This document shows, piece by piece, positions 25,990-34,912 of a stretch of 64,000 nt of DNA (within the stretch, counting starts at the first letter, position 1; every line of letters begins with the position of its first letter). The stretch is from Clostridium kluyveri. Lineage in GTDB: Bacteria; Bacillota; Clostridia; Clostridiales; Clostridiaceae. Location of the stretch: the NCBI RefSeq assembly GCF_001902295.1, contig NZ_CP018335.1:1116001-1180000 (forward strand), written 5' to 3'. A program made the translations under genes and the position numbers. Below the pieces are notes generated by a model. It ran no database searches and was not told the origin of the DNA. It saw only the letters and a list, made by a program, of their open reading frames with translations.

Positions 25990-27381
25990 GTGGAACCAAT
26001 TAATACAAATAGAGCAAATTTAACACTTTCAGGTAGTGAATTTTTTCGTCTGTATGGTAGAAAAAAAAGAGTGGCTATAGCTACTCTTGGCTGTAGAGTA
26101 AACCAGTATGAAACTGAAGCTATGGCTGAAAAGTTTATTGAAAAAGAGTATGAACTTGTGAATTTTGAGGAGTATGCTGATGTGTATGTGATAAATACTT
26201 GTACAGTAACCAATATGGGAGATAAAAAGTCAAGACAGATGATACATCGTGCTAAAAGAAAAAATTCCAGTGCTGTAATTGCTGTGGTGGGATGTTATTC
26301 ACAAATTGCACCAGATGAAGTATCTAAAATAAATGGAGTAGATGTGGTTTTAGGAACTAAAAATAAGGGAGATATACTTTACTCTGTAAATAAGGCCTTT
26401 AAGGATGGAGAAAAGATAATAAAAGTCAGCGATGCCCTAAAAAATAAAGCATTTGAGGATTTAAATATAAGTGAATATCAAAATAGAACAAGAGCCTTTT
26501 TAAAAATCCAAGATGGATGTAATAGATTTTGTTCTTATTGTTTGATACCTTTTGCCAGAGGGCCTGTATGCAGTAAAGAACCTGATAAAATTATAGAGGA
26601 AGTAAGAAAACTTCAAGTTAATAATTTTAAAGAAATAATACTTTCAGGGATACATATTGCCTCTTATGGGGTAGACATAAGTGGAAATTGGAATCTTATT
26701 AAAATATTGGAAGAGATAGATAAGATAAAAGACATCGATAGAGTTAGAATAGGGTCCATAGATCCTAAATTTTTTACAGAAGATATTATAAATAGAATGG
26801 CAGGCCTGACAAAATTATGTCCTCATTTTCATCTTTCACTTCAAAGTGGATGTGACTCTACTTTAAATAGGATGAATAGAAAATATACTACCATGGAGTA
26901 TGAGGAAATAGTGTATAAACTTCGGAACAGTATAAAAAATGTATCTATAACTACTGATATTATAGTTGGTTTTCCAGGAGAAACAGAAGAAGAATTTTAT
27001 AAAACTTATAATTTTTTAAATAAAATAGAACTTTCCAAAATCCATGTATTTAAGTACAGCAGGAGAGAAGGTACTAAAGCTGCAAATATGAAAGATCAAA
27101 TAGATGGCAAGATAAAGGATGAAAGAAGCAATAAAATTATAAAGTTAAATGAAAGACTGGAGAATAAGTTTATGAATAGATTTTTAGGTAATAACATGGA
27201 TGTATTGTATGAACAAAAAGTTTCAGGAGATAAGATATATTATGAAGGATATACACCAAATTATATGAAGGTAATTGCAGAATCTGCAGAAGGTGAAAAC
27301 TTAGAGGGTAAAGTTTTAAATACAAAGCTTCAAAGTGTAAAAGAAGGATATATTTTAGGAAGAATTAAAAATTTCATGTGA
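25990..27381 (+). CDS. mtaB: tRNA (N6-threonylcarbamoyladenosine(37)-C2)-methylthiotransferase
   Basis: A 463-residue radical SAM methylthiotransferase of the MtaB subgroup, which converts t6A37 to ms2t6A in ANN-decoding tRNAs. It has an N-terminal UPF0004 domain with LGCRVNQYETEA and cluster cysteines, the radical SAM motif CNRFCSYCLIPFARG, and a C-terminal TRAM region. The GTG start directly abuts the rsmE stop, with GGAGG ten bases upstream. This gives about 27 residues before the usual family start at KKRVAIATLG, a small extension that could be real or could mean an internal start. Confidence 0.95.
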   Translation: MEPINTNRANLTLSGSEFFRLYGRKKRVAIATLGCRVNQYETEAMAEKFIEKEYELVNFEEYADVYVINTCTVTNMGDKKSRQMIHRAKRKNSSAVIAVVGCYSQIAPDEVSKINGVDVVLGTKNKGDILYSVNKAFKDGEKIIKVSDALKNKAFEDLNISEYQNRTRAFLKIQDGCNRFCSYCLIPFARGPVCSKEPDKIIEEVRKLQVNNFKEIILSGIHIASYGVDISGNWNLIKILEEIDKIKDIDRVRIGSIDPKFFTEDIINRMAGLTKLCPHFHLSLQSGCDSTLNRMNRKYTTMEYEEIVYKLRNSIKNVSITTDIIVGFPGETEEEFYKTYNFLNKIELSKIHVFKYSRREGTKAANMKDQIDGKIKDERSNKIIKLNERLENKFMNRFLGNNMDVLYEQKVSGDKIYYEGYTPNYMKVIAESAEGENLEGKVLNTKLQSVKEGYILGRIKNFM

Positions 27382-27440
27382 TTTTAGAAGGATATTCATT
27401 ATAAACTATTGAATTTATACAGTTAAAGGAGGTGAAATTT

Positions 27441-27785
27441 ATGGAAGATTGTATTTTTTGTAAAATAATAAAAGGAGAAATACCTTCTGAAAAAGTATAT
27501 GAAGATGATAAGGTGTTATGCTTTAAAGATATAGAGCCAGGTGCACCAGTACACGTACTTATAATACCTAAAAATCATATAGATAGTATAAATGACATCA
27601 CTGAGGAGGATACTAAGCTTATTGCTTATATATACTTAATTGCAAAACAAATTGCAGTTAAATTAGGTATAGCAAATAAAGGATATAGAATTGTAACTAA
27701 CTGTGGAAAAGAAGGAGGACAGACAGTACCACATGTTCATTTCCATATGTTAGGAGGTAGAACTTTAAAATGGCCTCCAGGCTAA
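27441..27785 (+). CDS. HIT-family nucleotide hydrolase (HINT type)
   Basis: A 114-residue histidine-triad protein. The N-terminal CIFCKIIKGEIPS is typical of HINT-type members and the active triad reads HVHFHMLGG near the C-terminus. Family members hydrolyse adenosine phosphoramidates or aminoacyl-AMP; the physiological substrate is unknown. The ATG at 27441 fits the AGGAGGTGA just ahead; the GTG at 27432 is inside that ribosome binding site. Confidence 0.93.
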   Translation: MEDCIFCKIIKGEIPSEKVYEDDKVLCFKDIEPGAPVHVLIIPKNHIDSINDITEEDTKLIAYIYLIAKQIAVKLGIANKGYRIVTNCGKEGGQTVPHVHFHMLGGRTLKWPPG

Positions 27786-27825
27786 TATAGTACAATTATG
27801 TTTAATATAATCCGCCATGAAATTG

Positions 27826-27855
27826 TTGACAGTATCTAAAGATTTATTGTATAAT
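27826..27855 (+). promoter_or_regulatory. Sigma-A promoter upstream of rpsU
   Basis: Consensus hexamers TTGACA (27826-27831) and TATAAT (27850-27855) are separated by 18 bases. Transcription would start about 70 bases before rpsU. Confidence 0.85.
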
Positions 27856-27933
27856 GGCTATGTGCTATTTTACCCATGTTAACTGTATTTAATTTTTAAA
27901 ATTAAATTGAGCTAGCGGAGGGAGGGATATAAT

Positions 27934-28110
27934 ATGTCAGAAATAAAAGTTGGAGAAAATGAAACTATAGAGAGTGCATTGAGAAGATTTAAGAGAAAAT
28001 GTGCCAGAGCTGGTGTTCTTTCAGAAGTTAGGAAAAGAGAACATTATGAAAAGCCAAGTGTAAAAAGAAAGAAAAAATCAGAAGCTGCAAGAAAGAGAAA
28101 GTTTAAGTAG
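27934..28110 (+). CDS. rpsU: 30S ribosomal protein S21
   Basis: A 58-residue, strongly basic ribosomal protein with the S21 signature ESALRRFKRKCARAGVL, the KREHYEKPSVKRKKK segment and an Arg/Lys-rich tail. It binds the 16S rRNA 3' domain and aids initiation. A GGAGGGAGGGATATA ribosome binding site precedes the ATG, and a consensus promoter lies about 80 bases upstream. It is followed by a yqeY-like gene, the usual firmicute pair. Confidence 0.97.
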   Translation: MSEIKVGENETIESALRRFKRKCARAGVLSEVRKREHYEKPSVKRKKKSEAARKRKFK

Positions 28111-28138
28111 AATTTTTTGAAAGAGGGTATTAAACAAT

Positions 28139-28444
28139 ATGTCCCTTAAACAAAAATGCCGGAAATATGATTTAAAACTAATAAATAAGTTTAAATTAGA
28201 TACTATAAGTATGGATAAATGGATTATTTCATTAAAGGAAAGACTGCAATCTATACTTGAATTTAAAAAAGGCAAAAAATGGGATTCGATTCGTAAGACG
28301 AGATCTGAAATAGGGATTTTGTTGAATTACCTTCCTCAGCAGTTAAGTAAGGAAAAACTTTCCGAAATTTTTAGGAAAGCAGTTGACAAGATGGGTGCAG
28401 AAAGCATAAAAGGTGAAAAATATTATGACAATTGTTGTACTTAG
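28139..28444 (+). pseudogene. Shrunken YqeY/GatB-like protein, probably decayed
   Basis: A 101-residue frame aligned by eye with YqeY (usually about 147 residues). MSLKQK and LDTISM match the N-terminus and SEIGILLNYLPQQLSKEKL matches the core, but about 28 residues are missing between them. The C-terminal GKVM...KGRADG part is replaced by GEKYYDNCCT and a stop. The location right after rpsU is the normal yqeY position, so this is the native copy with deletions rather than an import. YqeY resembles the tRNA-binding tail of GatB; a function for this remnant is doubtful. A minimal working protein cannot be excluded because the frame is open. Confidence 0.7.
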
Positions 28445-28514
28445 AAACTATTACTATGATATAAGATGGTAGGCTTGGGAGTCAAATAGTAAAAAATATT
28501 TAAATAAATATAAG

Positions 28515-28543
28515 AAGCTGGGAGTTATCTCAGCTTTTTTTAT
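28515..28543 (+). terminator. Intrinsic terminator of the rpsU transcript
   Basis: AAGCTGGGA (28515-28523) pairs with TCTCAGCTT (28528-28536), including one G-U pair, around a GTTA loop. A seven-T run follows. This is a textbook rho-independent terminator. Confidence 0.9.
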
Positions 28544-28690
28544 TTATCCCAAATTTATATGATTAAAGGAGAAGATAAATCAGTATACTTCTTAAATGTA
28601 GTTTAACCTTTAAGGAATTTATTATATATATGTTTCATAAATTAGTAAAGGCTATGTGTTTAATATAGATAAATTTTTAGAGGTGATACT

Positions 28691-28972
28691 ATGGGAGACA
28701 AAATATATAATACAAAACGAAATATTGCAGATAAATTGGATTTGCCAAGAGATATAATTTTAAATATGCCTCAGATTAAAGTTACAGGAAATAATGAAAT
28801 AGTAATAGAAAATCATAGAGGTATTGTATTGTTCGATGAAAATCAAATAAAAATTAATTCTGGTGTGGGCCTAATATCTATATATGGTAGTAAATTTGAA
28901 GTGCTTTTTATGGGGGGAAGTACTATAACTATAGGGGGGAGGTTTAATTCTATAGTTTATGAGGGAAATTAG
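28691..28972 (+). CDS. yqfC: Sporulation protein YqfC
   Basis: A 93-residue protein of the YqfC/YabP family, built of short beta strands with the typical IADKLDLPRDIILNMPQI start and ENHRGIVLFDENQIKI middle. In Bacillus, yqfC is a mother-cell (sigma-E) sporulation gene of poorly known function. It overlaps yqfD by 14 bases, and both lie upstream of pgpH and ybeY, the conserved firmicute order. The ATG follows AGAGGTGAT. Confidence 0.92.
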   Translation: MGDKIYNTKRNIADKLDLPRDIILNMPQIKVTGNNEIVIENHRGIVLFDENQIKINSGVGLISIYGSKFEVLFMGGSTITIGGRFNSIVYEGN

Positions 28973-30128
28973 TAAATTTAATATAGGACACTATAGAAAA
29001 GGAATTGTTTTAATTGAGATACAGTCGCTAATACCTGAAAAGTTTATCAACCTTATGTGGAAAAATAATATTTATATAAAAAATATAAAAAAGAAAAGTA
29101 TTACCACTATGACTATGGAAATAAATTTAAAGGACTATTATAATATAAAAAATATAGCCCAAAAAACAGGAACTAAAATAAAAATAATTAAAAGGAGAGG
29201 GATCTTATTCTTAATAATCAAGCTTAAGAAGAGAATAACACTAGTAACGGGAATAATTTTATTTATAGTAATAATATATTATTTGTCTACATTTATATGG
29301 AGTATAGAAATTACTTCTGATAAAGGTCTTCCACCTTATATAATAAGACAACAATTAAAAAATTATGGAATAAAACCGGGGATTAATAAAAGTAAGGTAA
29401 ACATATATAAAATAGAAGAAGAACTTATGAAAAACAATGATAGTATAATGTGGATAAAAGTAAGGATAGAGGGTTCTAAGTTAGCTGTAAAAACTATAGA
29501 AAGAAAATCTCCTCCTAATATAGTTAAAGAAGATAGTCCTTGTAATTTAGTGGCCAATAAAGATGGCAAAGTATTAAGAATATATACCACACTGGGCACT
29601 CCAGTTGTTAAAATAGGAGATGATGTAAAGAAAGGACAGATACTTGTAAAAGGGGAACAGGGGCAGGAATCTGCTACCTATAGTGTTGCTGCAGGAGGCT
29701 ACGTCATATGCAGAACCCTATACGAAGATACAGAAACAGTAAGTATAAATAGTATAAAAAAACAAAGGACAGGCAAGAAAATACAAAATTATTATATTAG
29801 ACTAGGGGGGAAAAAGCTATATTTTAAAAAAAATGATAACAAATTTAATAATTATGATAAAATAGAGGAAAGTAAATTTATGTTGACAAAGGAGACTTAC
29901 TTTGAAGTTAAAGAAATCTCAGTAAAAGGGGACGTGCAGAAAATAGTAAAAGATACTGGAGATAAGTTATATAAGAAAATATGTTCTAACTTAGATAAAT
30001 CTATAAATATTTTAGATAAAGTAGTTACTTATGAGCAAGGAGATTCCTATAAAGTTAAAGTTCAGGTTACAGCAGAAGAAAATATAGCAGTTCAGGATAA
30101 GATTGAGAATACAGATAAAGAACACTAA
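28959..30128 (+). CDS. yqfD: Sporulation protein YqfD
   Basis: A 389-residue membrane protein of the YqfD family. A cytoplasmic N-terminal part is followed by one transmembrane helix (about residues 89-110, TLVTGIILFIVIIYYLSTF). The outer region has the family pattern PPYIIRQQLKNYGIKPG and IMWIKVRIEGSKLAVKT. Its role in spore formation is inferred from sigma-E control in Bacillus. It overlaps the end of yqfC, which implies coupled translation; the nearest GGGGGAGG lies about 17 bases ahead of the ATG, so a slightly different start is possible. Confidence 0.92.
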   Translation: MREISKFNIGHYRKGIVLIEIQSLIPEKFINLMWKNNIYIKNIKKKSITTMTMEINLKDYYNIKNIAQKTGTKIKIIKRRGILFLIIKLKKRITLVTGIILFIVIIYYLSTFIWSIEITSDKGLPPYIIRQQLKNYGIKPGINKSKVNIYKIEEELMKNNDSIMWIKVRIEGSKLAVKTIERKSPPNIVKEDSPCNLVANKDGKVLRIYTTLGTPVVKIGDDVKKGQILVKGEQGQESATYSVAAGGYVICRTLYEDTETVSINSIKKQRTGKKIQNYYIRLGGKKLYFKKNDNKFNNYDKIEESKFMLTKETYFEVKEISVKGDVQKIVKDTGDKLYKKICSNLDKSINILDKVVTYEQGDSYKVKVQVTAEENIAVQDKIENTDKEH

Positions 30129-30166
30129 TATCAAGATATAAAATAGAAAACAAAGGGTGATTTTCA

Positions 30167-32293
30167 TTGAAAAAATTATCATTGAAAAGATTTTTTTTAA
30201 GTAAAAATATCAATAAAATAATTGTTTTTGTAGTAACTTTTATATTTATTTATTTTTTACTTGCCACTGGACTTACAGCAAAAAGATATAGCCTGAAGGT
30301 AGGGGATATTCCAAAGGTTGATATAAAGGCCCCAAGGGAAGTAAAAGATGAATTGTCCACAGATGCTAAACTGCAGCAGGCTGTTGATTCTGTACCCATT
30401 CAATATAATAAAAATCCTGAAGTGAAGACGAATATATTAAATAATCTAAATGGTTTTTTTACCAAAGCAAATCAATTGAAGGATTCACAGATAGAAGACA
30501 AGGATAAATTAGAAAAATTAAAAAGTGAATACAATATGAATATAACAGATGATACCTATAAAGTTGTAATAGCACTTGATAAAGATGATATGAAAAAACT
30601 TCAGGATTTCCTGCAGAAAACATTAGGTGATATATATGATGACAGCAATATAAGTGATGATACACAAAGTGATAATCAGGATGATATTAAAAAAGCCCAG
30701 GAAAACATATTATTAAAGGTAACCACTTCTGATTTATCTAAAGAGTTAAGAGCCTTAGCCACTAATATAGCATATTCTCAAATTTCACCTAATTTTTTTT
30801 ATGATAAAGAAAAAACTGAGGAATTAAGGAAAGAAGCTGAAAAAAAAGTTTCTCCTGCTATGATAAAAAAAGATCAGACCATAGTAAAAGAAGGGGAACC
30901 GGTAACAGAACATCAAATACAAATATTAAAAGATTTAGGTCTTTTGGATAATAGTCCTTATTTTCAATGGCATATATATTTAGCATTGGCGGTATTGGTA
31001 ATACTGGTATTATTATTGCAGTGGATTTATATTTATAAGTATCATGAAAAAGTTTTTGGGGATGTAAAACTAATTATCATGATAAATATATTAAACTGTA
31101 TAGCCATATTGTTATCCAGAATTGTGGGAATGATTTCTCCATTTTTGATGCCTATTACTTTTATACCTATGATAATGGCACTGTTAGTTAATCATAGAAT
31201 ATCTTTAACATTAAGTGTGTTAAACTGTGTTTTGATAAATGTTGCGTTAGGTTTCAATTTAGATATAACTATATTAGCTATTGTAAATTCAGTGGTAGGG
31301 GCCATTATACTTAAGAAAATGCAGCAGAGAAATGATATATTAATTGTTTCTTTATACGTATTTATTATAAATATTACACTTACTTTTTCCATAGGATTTT
31401 TGCTCAGCAGCAATGTATTAGATGTAGTTCAAAAAAGTATATATACTGGAAGTGCGAGTATAGTTTCTGGGATTTTAGTTATAGGGTTTTTACCTTTATT
31501 TGAAAGTGTATTTGATATAGTAACTACTATAAAACTTCTAGAACTTTCAAATCCTAATGCACCGCTTTTAAAAAGATTGCTCATGGAGGCACCAGGAACT
31601 TATCATCACAGTATAATGGTAGGAAATTTGGCAGAAGTGGCTGCAGAAGAAGTAGGAGGTAATTCTCTCTTAGCCAGAGTGGCAGCTTATTATCATGATA
31701 TAGGTAAAATAAAGAGACCCTATTTTTTCAGGGAAAATCAATTGGGAAAAGATAACCCGCATGATAAGCTAACACCTAACTTGAGTACCTTAATAATAAT
31801 ATCCCATGTAAAAGATGGCTCTGAAATGGCTAAAGAGTATAAACTACCTAAAATAATAAGGGATATTATAGAAGAACATCATGGTACATCTATTGTAAAG
31901 TATTTTTATTTAACTATGAAGAATTCAAGCGAAAAAATTGAGAACGTAAATGAAGATGATTTTAAATATTCAGGACCTATTCCTAAAACAAAAGAATCAG
32001 GTATAATAATGTTAGCTGATGGGGTGGAAGCGGCAGTAAGATCTATAAATGAACCTGATGAATTTAAAATTACACAGATGATAGATAACATATTTAAAGA
32101 TAGGTTAAATGAGGGACAGCTTGATGACTGTGACCTTACTTTAAGGGATATAAGTAAAATAAAGAAAGCATTTTTAACAGTTTTAATTGGTATATACCAC
32201 CATAGAATAGAATACCCGGAGGATAAGTTTTCTAAAAAACATGTGGAACAATTACAAAAATTTAATGTATTAAAGCAGGGAGGAAAAGAATGA
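30167..32293 (+). CDS. pgpH: Cyclic-di-AMP phosphodiesterase PgpH (7TM-HD family)
   Basis: A 708-residue membrane protein. An N-terminal helix is followed by a large extracytoplasmic 7TMR-HDED domain (to about residue 260), seven helices (about 265-465) and a cytoplasmic HD domain. The metal ligands appear as YHHSIMVGNLAEVAAEE, AAYYHDIGKIKRPYFF and EEHHGTSIVKYF. PgpH degrades the second messenger c-di-AMP, which governs potassium and osmotic balance. The start is TTG after a GGGTGAT ribosome binding site. Its last four bases overlap the ybeY start. Confidence 0.94.
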   Translation: MKKLSLKRFFLSKNINKIIVFVVTFIFIYFLLATGLTAKRYSLKVGDIPKVDIKAPREVKDELSTDAKLQQAVDSVPIQYNKNPEVKTNILNNLNGFFTKANQLKDSQIEDKDKLEKLKSEYNMNITDDTYKVVIALDKDDMKKLQDFLQKTLGDIYDDSNISDDTQSDNQDDIKKAQENILLKVTTSDLSKELRALATNIAYSQISPNFFYDKEKTEELRKEAEKKVSPAMIKKDQTIVKEGEPVTEHQIQILKDLGLLDNSPYFQWHIYLALAVLVILVLLLQWIYIYKYHEKVFGDVKLIIMINILNCIAILLSRIVGMISPFLMPITFIPMIMALLVNHRISLTLSVLNCVLINVALGFNLDITILAIVNSVVGAIILKKMQQRNDILIVSLYVFIINITLTFSIGFLLSSNVLDVVQKSIYTGSASIVSGILVIGFLPLFESVFDIVTTIKLLELSNPNAPLLKRLLMEAPGTYHHSIMVGNLAEVAAEEVGGNSLLARVAAYYHDIGKIKRPYFFRENQLGKDNPHDKLTPNLSTLIIISHVKDGSEMAKEYKLPKIIRDIIEEHHGTSIVKYFYLTMKNSSEKIENVNEDDFKYSGPIPKTKESGIIMLADGVEAAVRSINEPDEFKITQMIDNIFKDRLNEGQLDDCDLTLRDISKIKKAFLTVLIGIYHHRIEYPEDKFSKKHVEQLQKFNVLKQGGKE

Positions 32294-32784
32294 TTTTTCT
32301 AGATAACAGACAGGATAAAATAGAAGTAACACATAAGCTTGAAAAGATTGTTACAAGTAGTATAGAATGTGCTTTAAAGGAAGAGAAAGTGAATTTTCCC
32401 TGTGAAATAAGTGTTGTATTTGTAGATAATGAGAATATAAAAGATATAAATAGAGAAAATAGAAATATAGATAAAGTAACTGATGTTTTATCCTTTCCTA
32501 TGCTGGAGTATCCAGAAGGTAAAGTATTTAAAGAGGTTTACTTAAATCATAAATTTCCTGAATATGATATGAATGATGGAAATTTAGTACTTGGAGACAT
32601 TGTTGTATCTCTTGAAAAATGTGAAGAACAAAGTAGGGAATTTGAACATTCGTTTTTTAGGGAAACTTGTTATTTAATAGTGCATTCAGTTCTCCATCTT
32701 TTAGGGTATGATCATACAGAGGATAGTGATAAAAAAATCATGAGGGAAAGAGAAGAATGTATTCTAAAGAAGGTTAAATTGTGA
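32290..32784 (+). CDS. ybeY: Endoribonuclease YbeY
   Basis: A 164-residue zinc-dependent endoribonuclease for 16S rRNA 3' maturation and ribosome quality control. The zinc motif HSVLHLLGYDH (HxxxHxxxxDH) is intact near residue 137, and NRENRNIDKVTDVLSFPM matches the family. It overlaps pgpH by ATGA, so translation is coupled. The order pgpH-ybeY-dgkA-cdd-era is conserved in firmicutes. Confidence 0.96.
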   Translation: MIFLDNRQDKIEVTHKLEKIVTSSIECALKEEKVNFPCEISVVFVDNENIKDINRENRNIDKVTDVLSFPMLEYPEGKVFKEVYLNHKFPEYDMNDGNLVLGDIVVSLEKCEEQSREFEHSFFRETCYLIVHSVLHLLGYDHTEDSDKKIMREREECILKKVKL

Positions 32785-32831
32785 TTATGCAGCACTATGT
32801 GAATCTTAATTTGATAAAATGAGGAGTAGTC

Positions 32832-33530
32832 ATGAAGGTAAAAAAGTTATTGGACAGTTTTAACTATGCTATTGAGGGGATAATATATTCTGTTAGAACC
32901 CAGAGAAATATGAGAATACACATGACAGTGGCTCTTTTAGTGTTGATTATATGCTTCTTTTATGACCTAAGTAAGGCAGAAATACTAGCTGTAATAATAA
33001 CTATAAGCATGGTTATTATGGCTGAACTTTTTAATACCGCAGTAGAATTTGCAATAGATGCAACTACTAACTATTATCATCCACTGGCCAAAATATCAAA
33101 AAATGCAGCAGCAGGGGCAGTGCTTATTACTGCGGTAAATGCCATAGCTGTGGGTTTTATAGTATTTGGAGATAAACTGGAGTATATCAATTTTATAGTT
33201 ATAAAGAAAGTTAGAAGTACAAGTCCTTATACTATATTTATAATATTAACAGTTGTATGTATAGCTACTATAGGTATAAAAGCCATATTTGGAGAGGGTA
33301 CTCCCCTTAAAGGAGGTATGCCAAGTGGACACAGTGCTCTAGCTTTTTCCATAGCTACTACCATTGCTTTAATAACGGGAGAGTTAGCAGTAGTTATTTT
33401 AAGTTATCTTTTAGCCTTTATAGTAGCACAGAGCAGGGTAGATTCGGAAGCCCATTCTGTAATGGAGGTGATTTATGGAGGAATATTTGGAACCTTAGTA
33501 ACGGCTTTTCTTTTTAGAATATTTGGATAG
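32832..33530 (+). CDS. Fused undecaprenol/diacylglycerol kinase and PAP2 phosphatase
   Basis: A 232-residue two-domain membrane protein. Residues 1 to about 120 form a DgkA domain with the AELFNTAVEFAID signature. In Gram-positives this enzyme phosphorylates undecaprenol or diacylglycerol. Residues about 130-232 carry PAP2 motifs: GGMPSGHSALAF with His167 and SRVDSEAHSVMEV with Arg202 and His208. The PAP2 half is short and its first motif is reduced to a lysine before PSGH. Joining a lipid kinase to a lipid phosphatase suggests control of the undecaprenol / undecaprenyl-phosphate ratio. It occupies the standard dgkA position. Confidence 0.88.
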   Translation: MKVKKLLDSFNYAIEGIIYSVRTQRNMRIHMTVALLVLIICFFYDLSKAEILAVIITISMVIMAELFNTAVEFAIDATTNYYHPLAKISKNAAAGAVLITAVNAIAVGFIVFGDKLEYINFIVIKKVRSTSPYTIFIILTVVCIATIGIKAIFGEGTPLKGGMPSGHSALAFSIATTIALITGELAVVILSYLLAFIVAQSRVDSEAHSVMEVIYGGIFGTLVTAFLFRIFG

Positions 33531-33575
33531 GAAAGTCTATTTAATCAGAAAGTCTATACTTTCAGGGGGAATAAT

Positions 33576-33992
33576 ATGGATTATAAGAAATTGATTTCTA
33601 AAGCTGTGGATGCGAAAAAACTTGCCTATGCTCCTTATTCCAAATTCAGAGTTGGAGCAGCTGTGCTAACAGGAGATGGAAATATATATACAGGCTGCAA
33701 TATAGAAAATGTCTCTTATGGAGCCACTAACTGTGCAGAGAGAACTGCCATATTTAAGGCTATCTCAGAAGGACATAGGGATTTAAGGGCTATTGCAATA
33801 GCAGGATCAAATAAAGAATATACTTATCCCTGTGGTATATGCAGACAGGTAATTTCAGAGTTTGCGCGGGAAGATATGGAAATTATAATAGTAAAAAATG
33901 AAAATGAGTATATGGTAAAAAAGTTAGAAGAAATTTTACCCTATGCATTTATAAAAAAACATTTGGAAAATAGGGAGAAAGTTTATGATTAA
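33576..33992 (+). CDS. cdd: Cytidine deaminase
   Basis: A 138-residue homotetrameric zinc enzyme that deaminates cytidine and deoxycytidine in pyrimidine salvage. The zinc and catalytic motifs are TNCAERTAIFKA (Cys and the proton-shuttle Glu) and PCGICRQVISEFA (two Cys). KFRVGAAVLTGDG is the family N-terminal motif. It overlaps era by eight bases, as in many firmicutes, which suggests co-expression. Confidence 0.96.
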   Translation: MDYKKLISKAVDAKKLAYAPYSKFRVGAAVLTGDGNIYTGCNIENVSYGATNCAERTAIFKAISEGHRDLRAIAIAGSNKEYTYPCGICRQVISEFAREDMEIIIVKNENEYMVKKLEEILPYAFIKKHLENREKVYD

Positions 33993-34866
33993 ATCAGGAT
34001 TTATTACAATCATAGGAAGACCTAATGTAGGAAAATCTACATTGTTAAACAGTATTATGGGAGAAAAACTGTCTATTGTATCTTGTAAACCACAGACTAC
34101 CAGAAATAGTATACAGACTATTTTAACTAAAGATGATTTTCAGTTGATCTTTGTAGATACACCGGGCATACATAAACCTAAACATAAGCTGGGAAATTAT
34201 ATGGTAAAAGTTGCGGAAAGTTCTGTGAAGGATGTGGATTTAATACTCTTTTTAATAACTCCTGATGTAGAAGCTGGAAAAGGAGATAGATATATTTTAG
34301 AACAACTTAAAAAGGAAAATATACCTGTATTTTTAGTGGTAAATAAGATAGATGAAAATCCACAGGAAAAAGTAGCTGAGACTCTAAAAAATTATTCAGA
34401 GATTTTTGATTTTGCTGAGATTATACCAATATCTGCATTAAAGCAAAAAAATGTGAAGGAACTTGTAGAACTTATGGTAAAGTATATGCCGGAGGGACCT
34501 AAATATTATCCGGATGATATGATTACAGATAAACAGGAAAAATTTGTAGTAGGTGAAATTATAAGAGAAAAAGCACTTAGACTTCTTTCAAAAGAAGTTC
34601 CTCATGGTATAGCTGTGGATATACTATCTATGAAAAAAAATTCAAATGGATTGTATAATATAGAAGCTACTATACTTTGTGAAAAAGAATCTCATAAGGG
34701 AATAATAATAGGGAAAAAAGGAGCTATGCTGAAAAAAATATCTACTTATGCCAGAGAAGATATTGAAAAATTTTTAGATTCAAAGGTTTATTTAGAGGTT
34801 TGGGTTAAAGTTAAAAAGGAATGGAGAGATAGTGATAGGCTGTTAAAGGAGTTAGGATATAAATAA
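33985..34866 (+). CDS. era: GTPase Era
   Basis: A 293-residue GTPase needed for 30S assembly. The G motifs are GRPNVGKST, DTPGIHKPKHKLG and NKID, and the C-terminal KH domain carries IIIGKKGAMLKKI and VKVKKEWRD. It binds the 16S rRNA 3' end, the same region processed by YbeY from the same operon. Its start lies within the end of cdd. Confidence 0.97.
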   Translation: MIKSGFITIIGRPNVGKSTLLNSIMGEKLSIVSCKPQTTRNSIQTILTKDDFQLIFVDTPGIHKPKHKLGNYMVKVAESSVKDVDLILFLITPDVEAGKGDRYILEQLKKENIPVFLVVNKIDENPQEKVAETLKNYSEIFDFAEIIPISALKQKNVKELVELMVKYMPEGPKYYPDDMITDKQEKFVVGEIIREKALRLLSKEVPHGIAVDILSMKKNSNGLYNIEATILCEKESHKGIIIGKKGAMLKKISTYAREDIEKFLDSKVYLEVWVKVKKEWRDSDRLLKELGYK

Positions 34867-34912
34867 ATTAATATAGAAATTTATTTTAGAATAAGGGATA
34901 TACTAAATTAAA

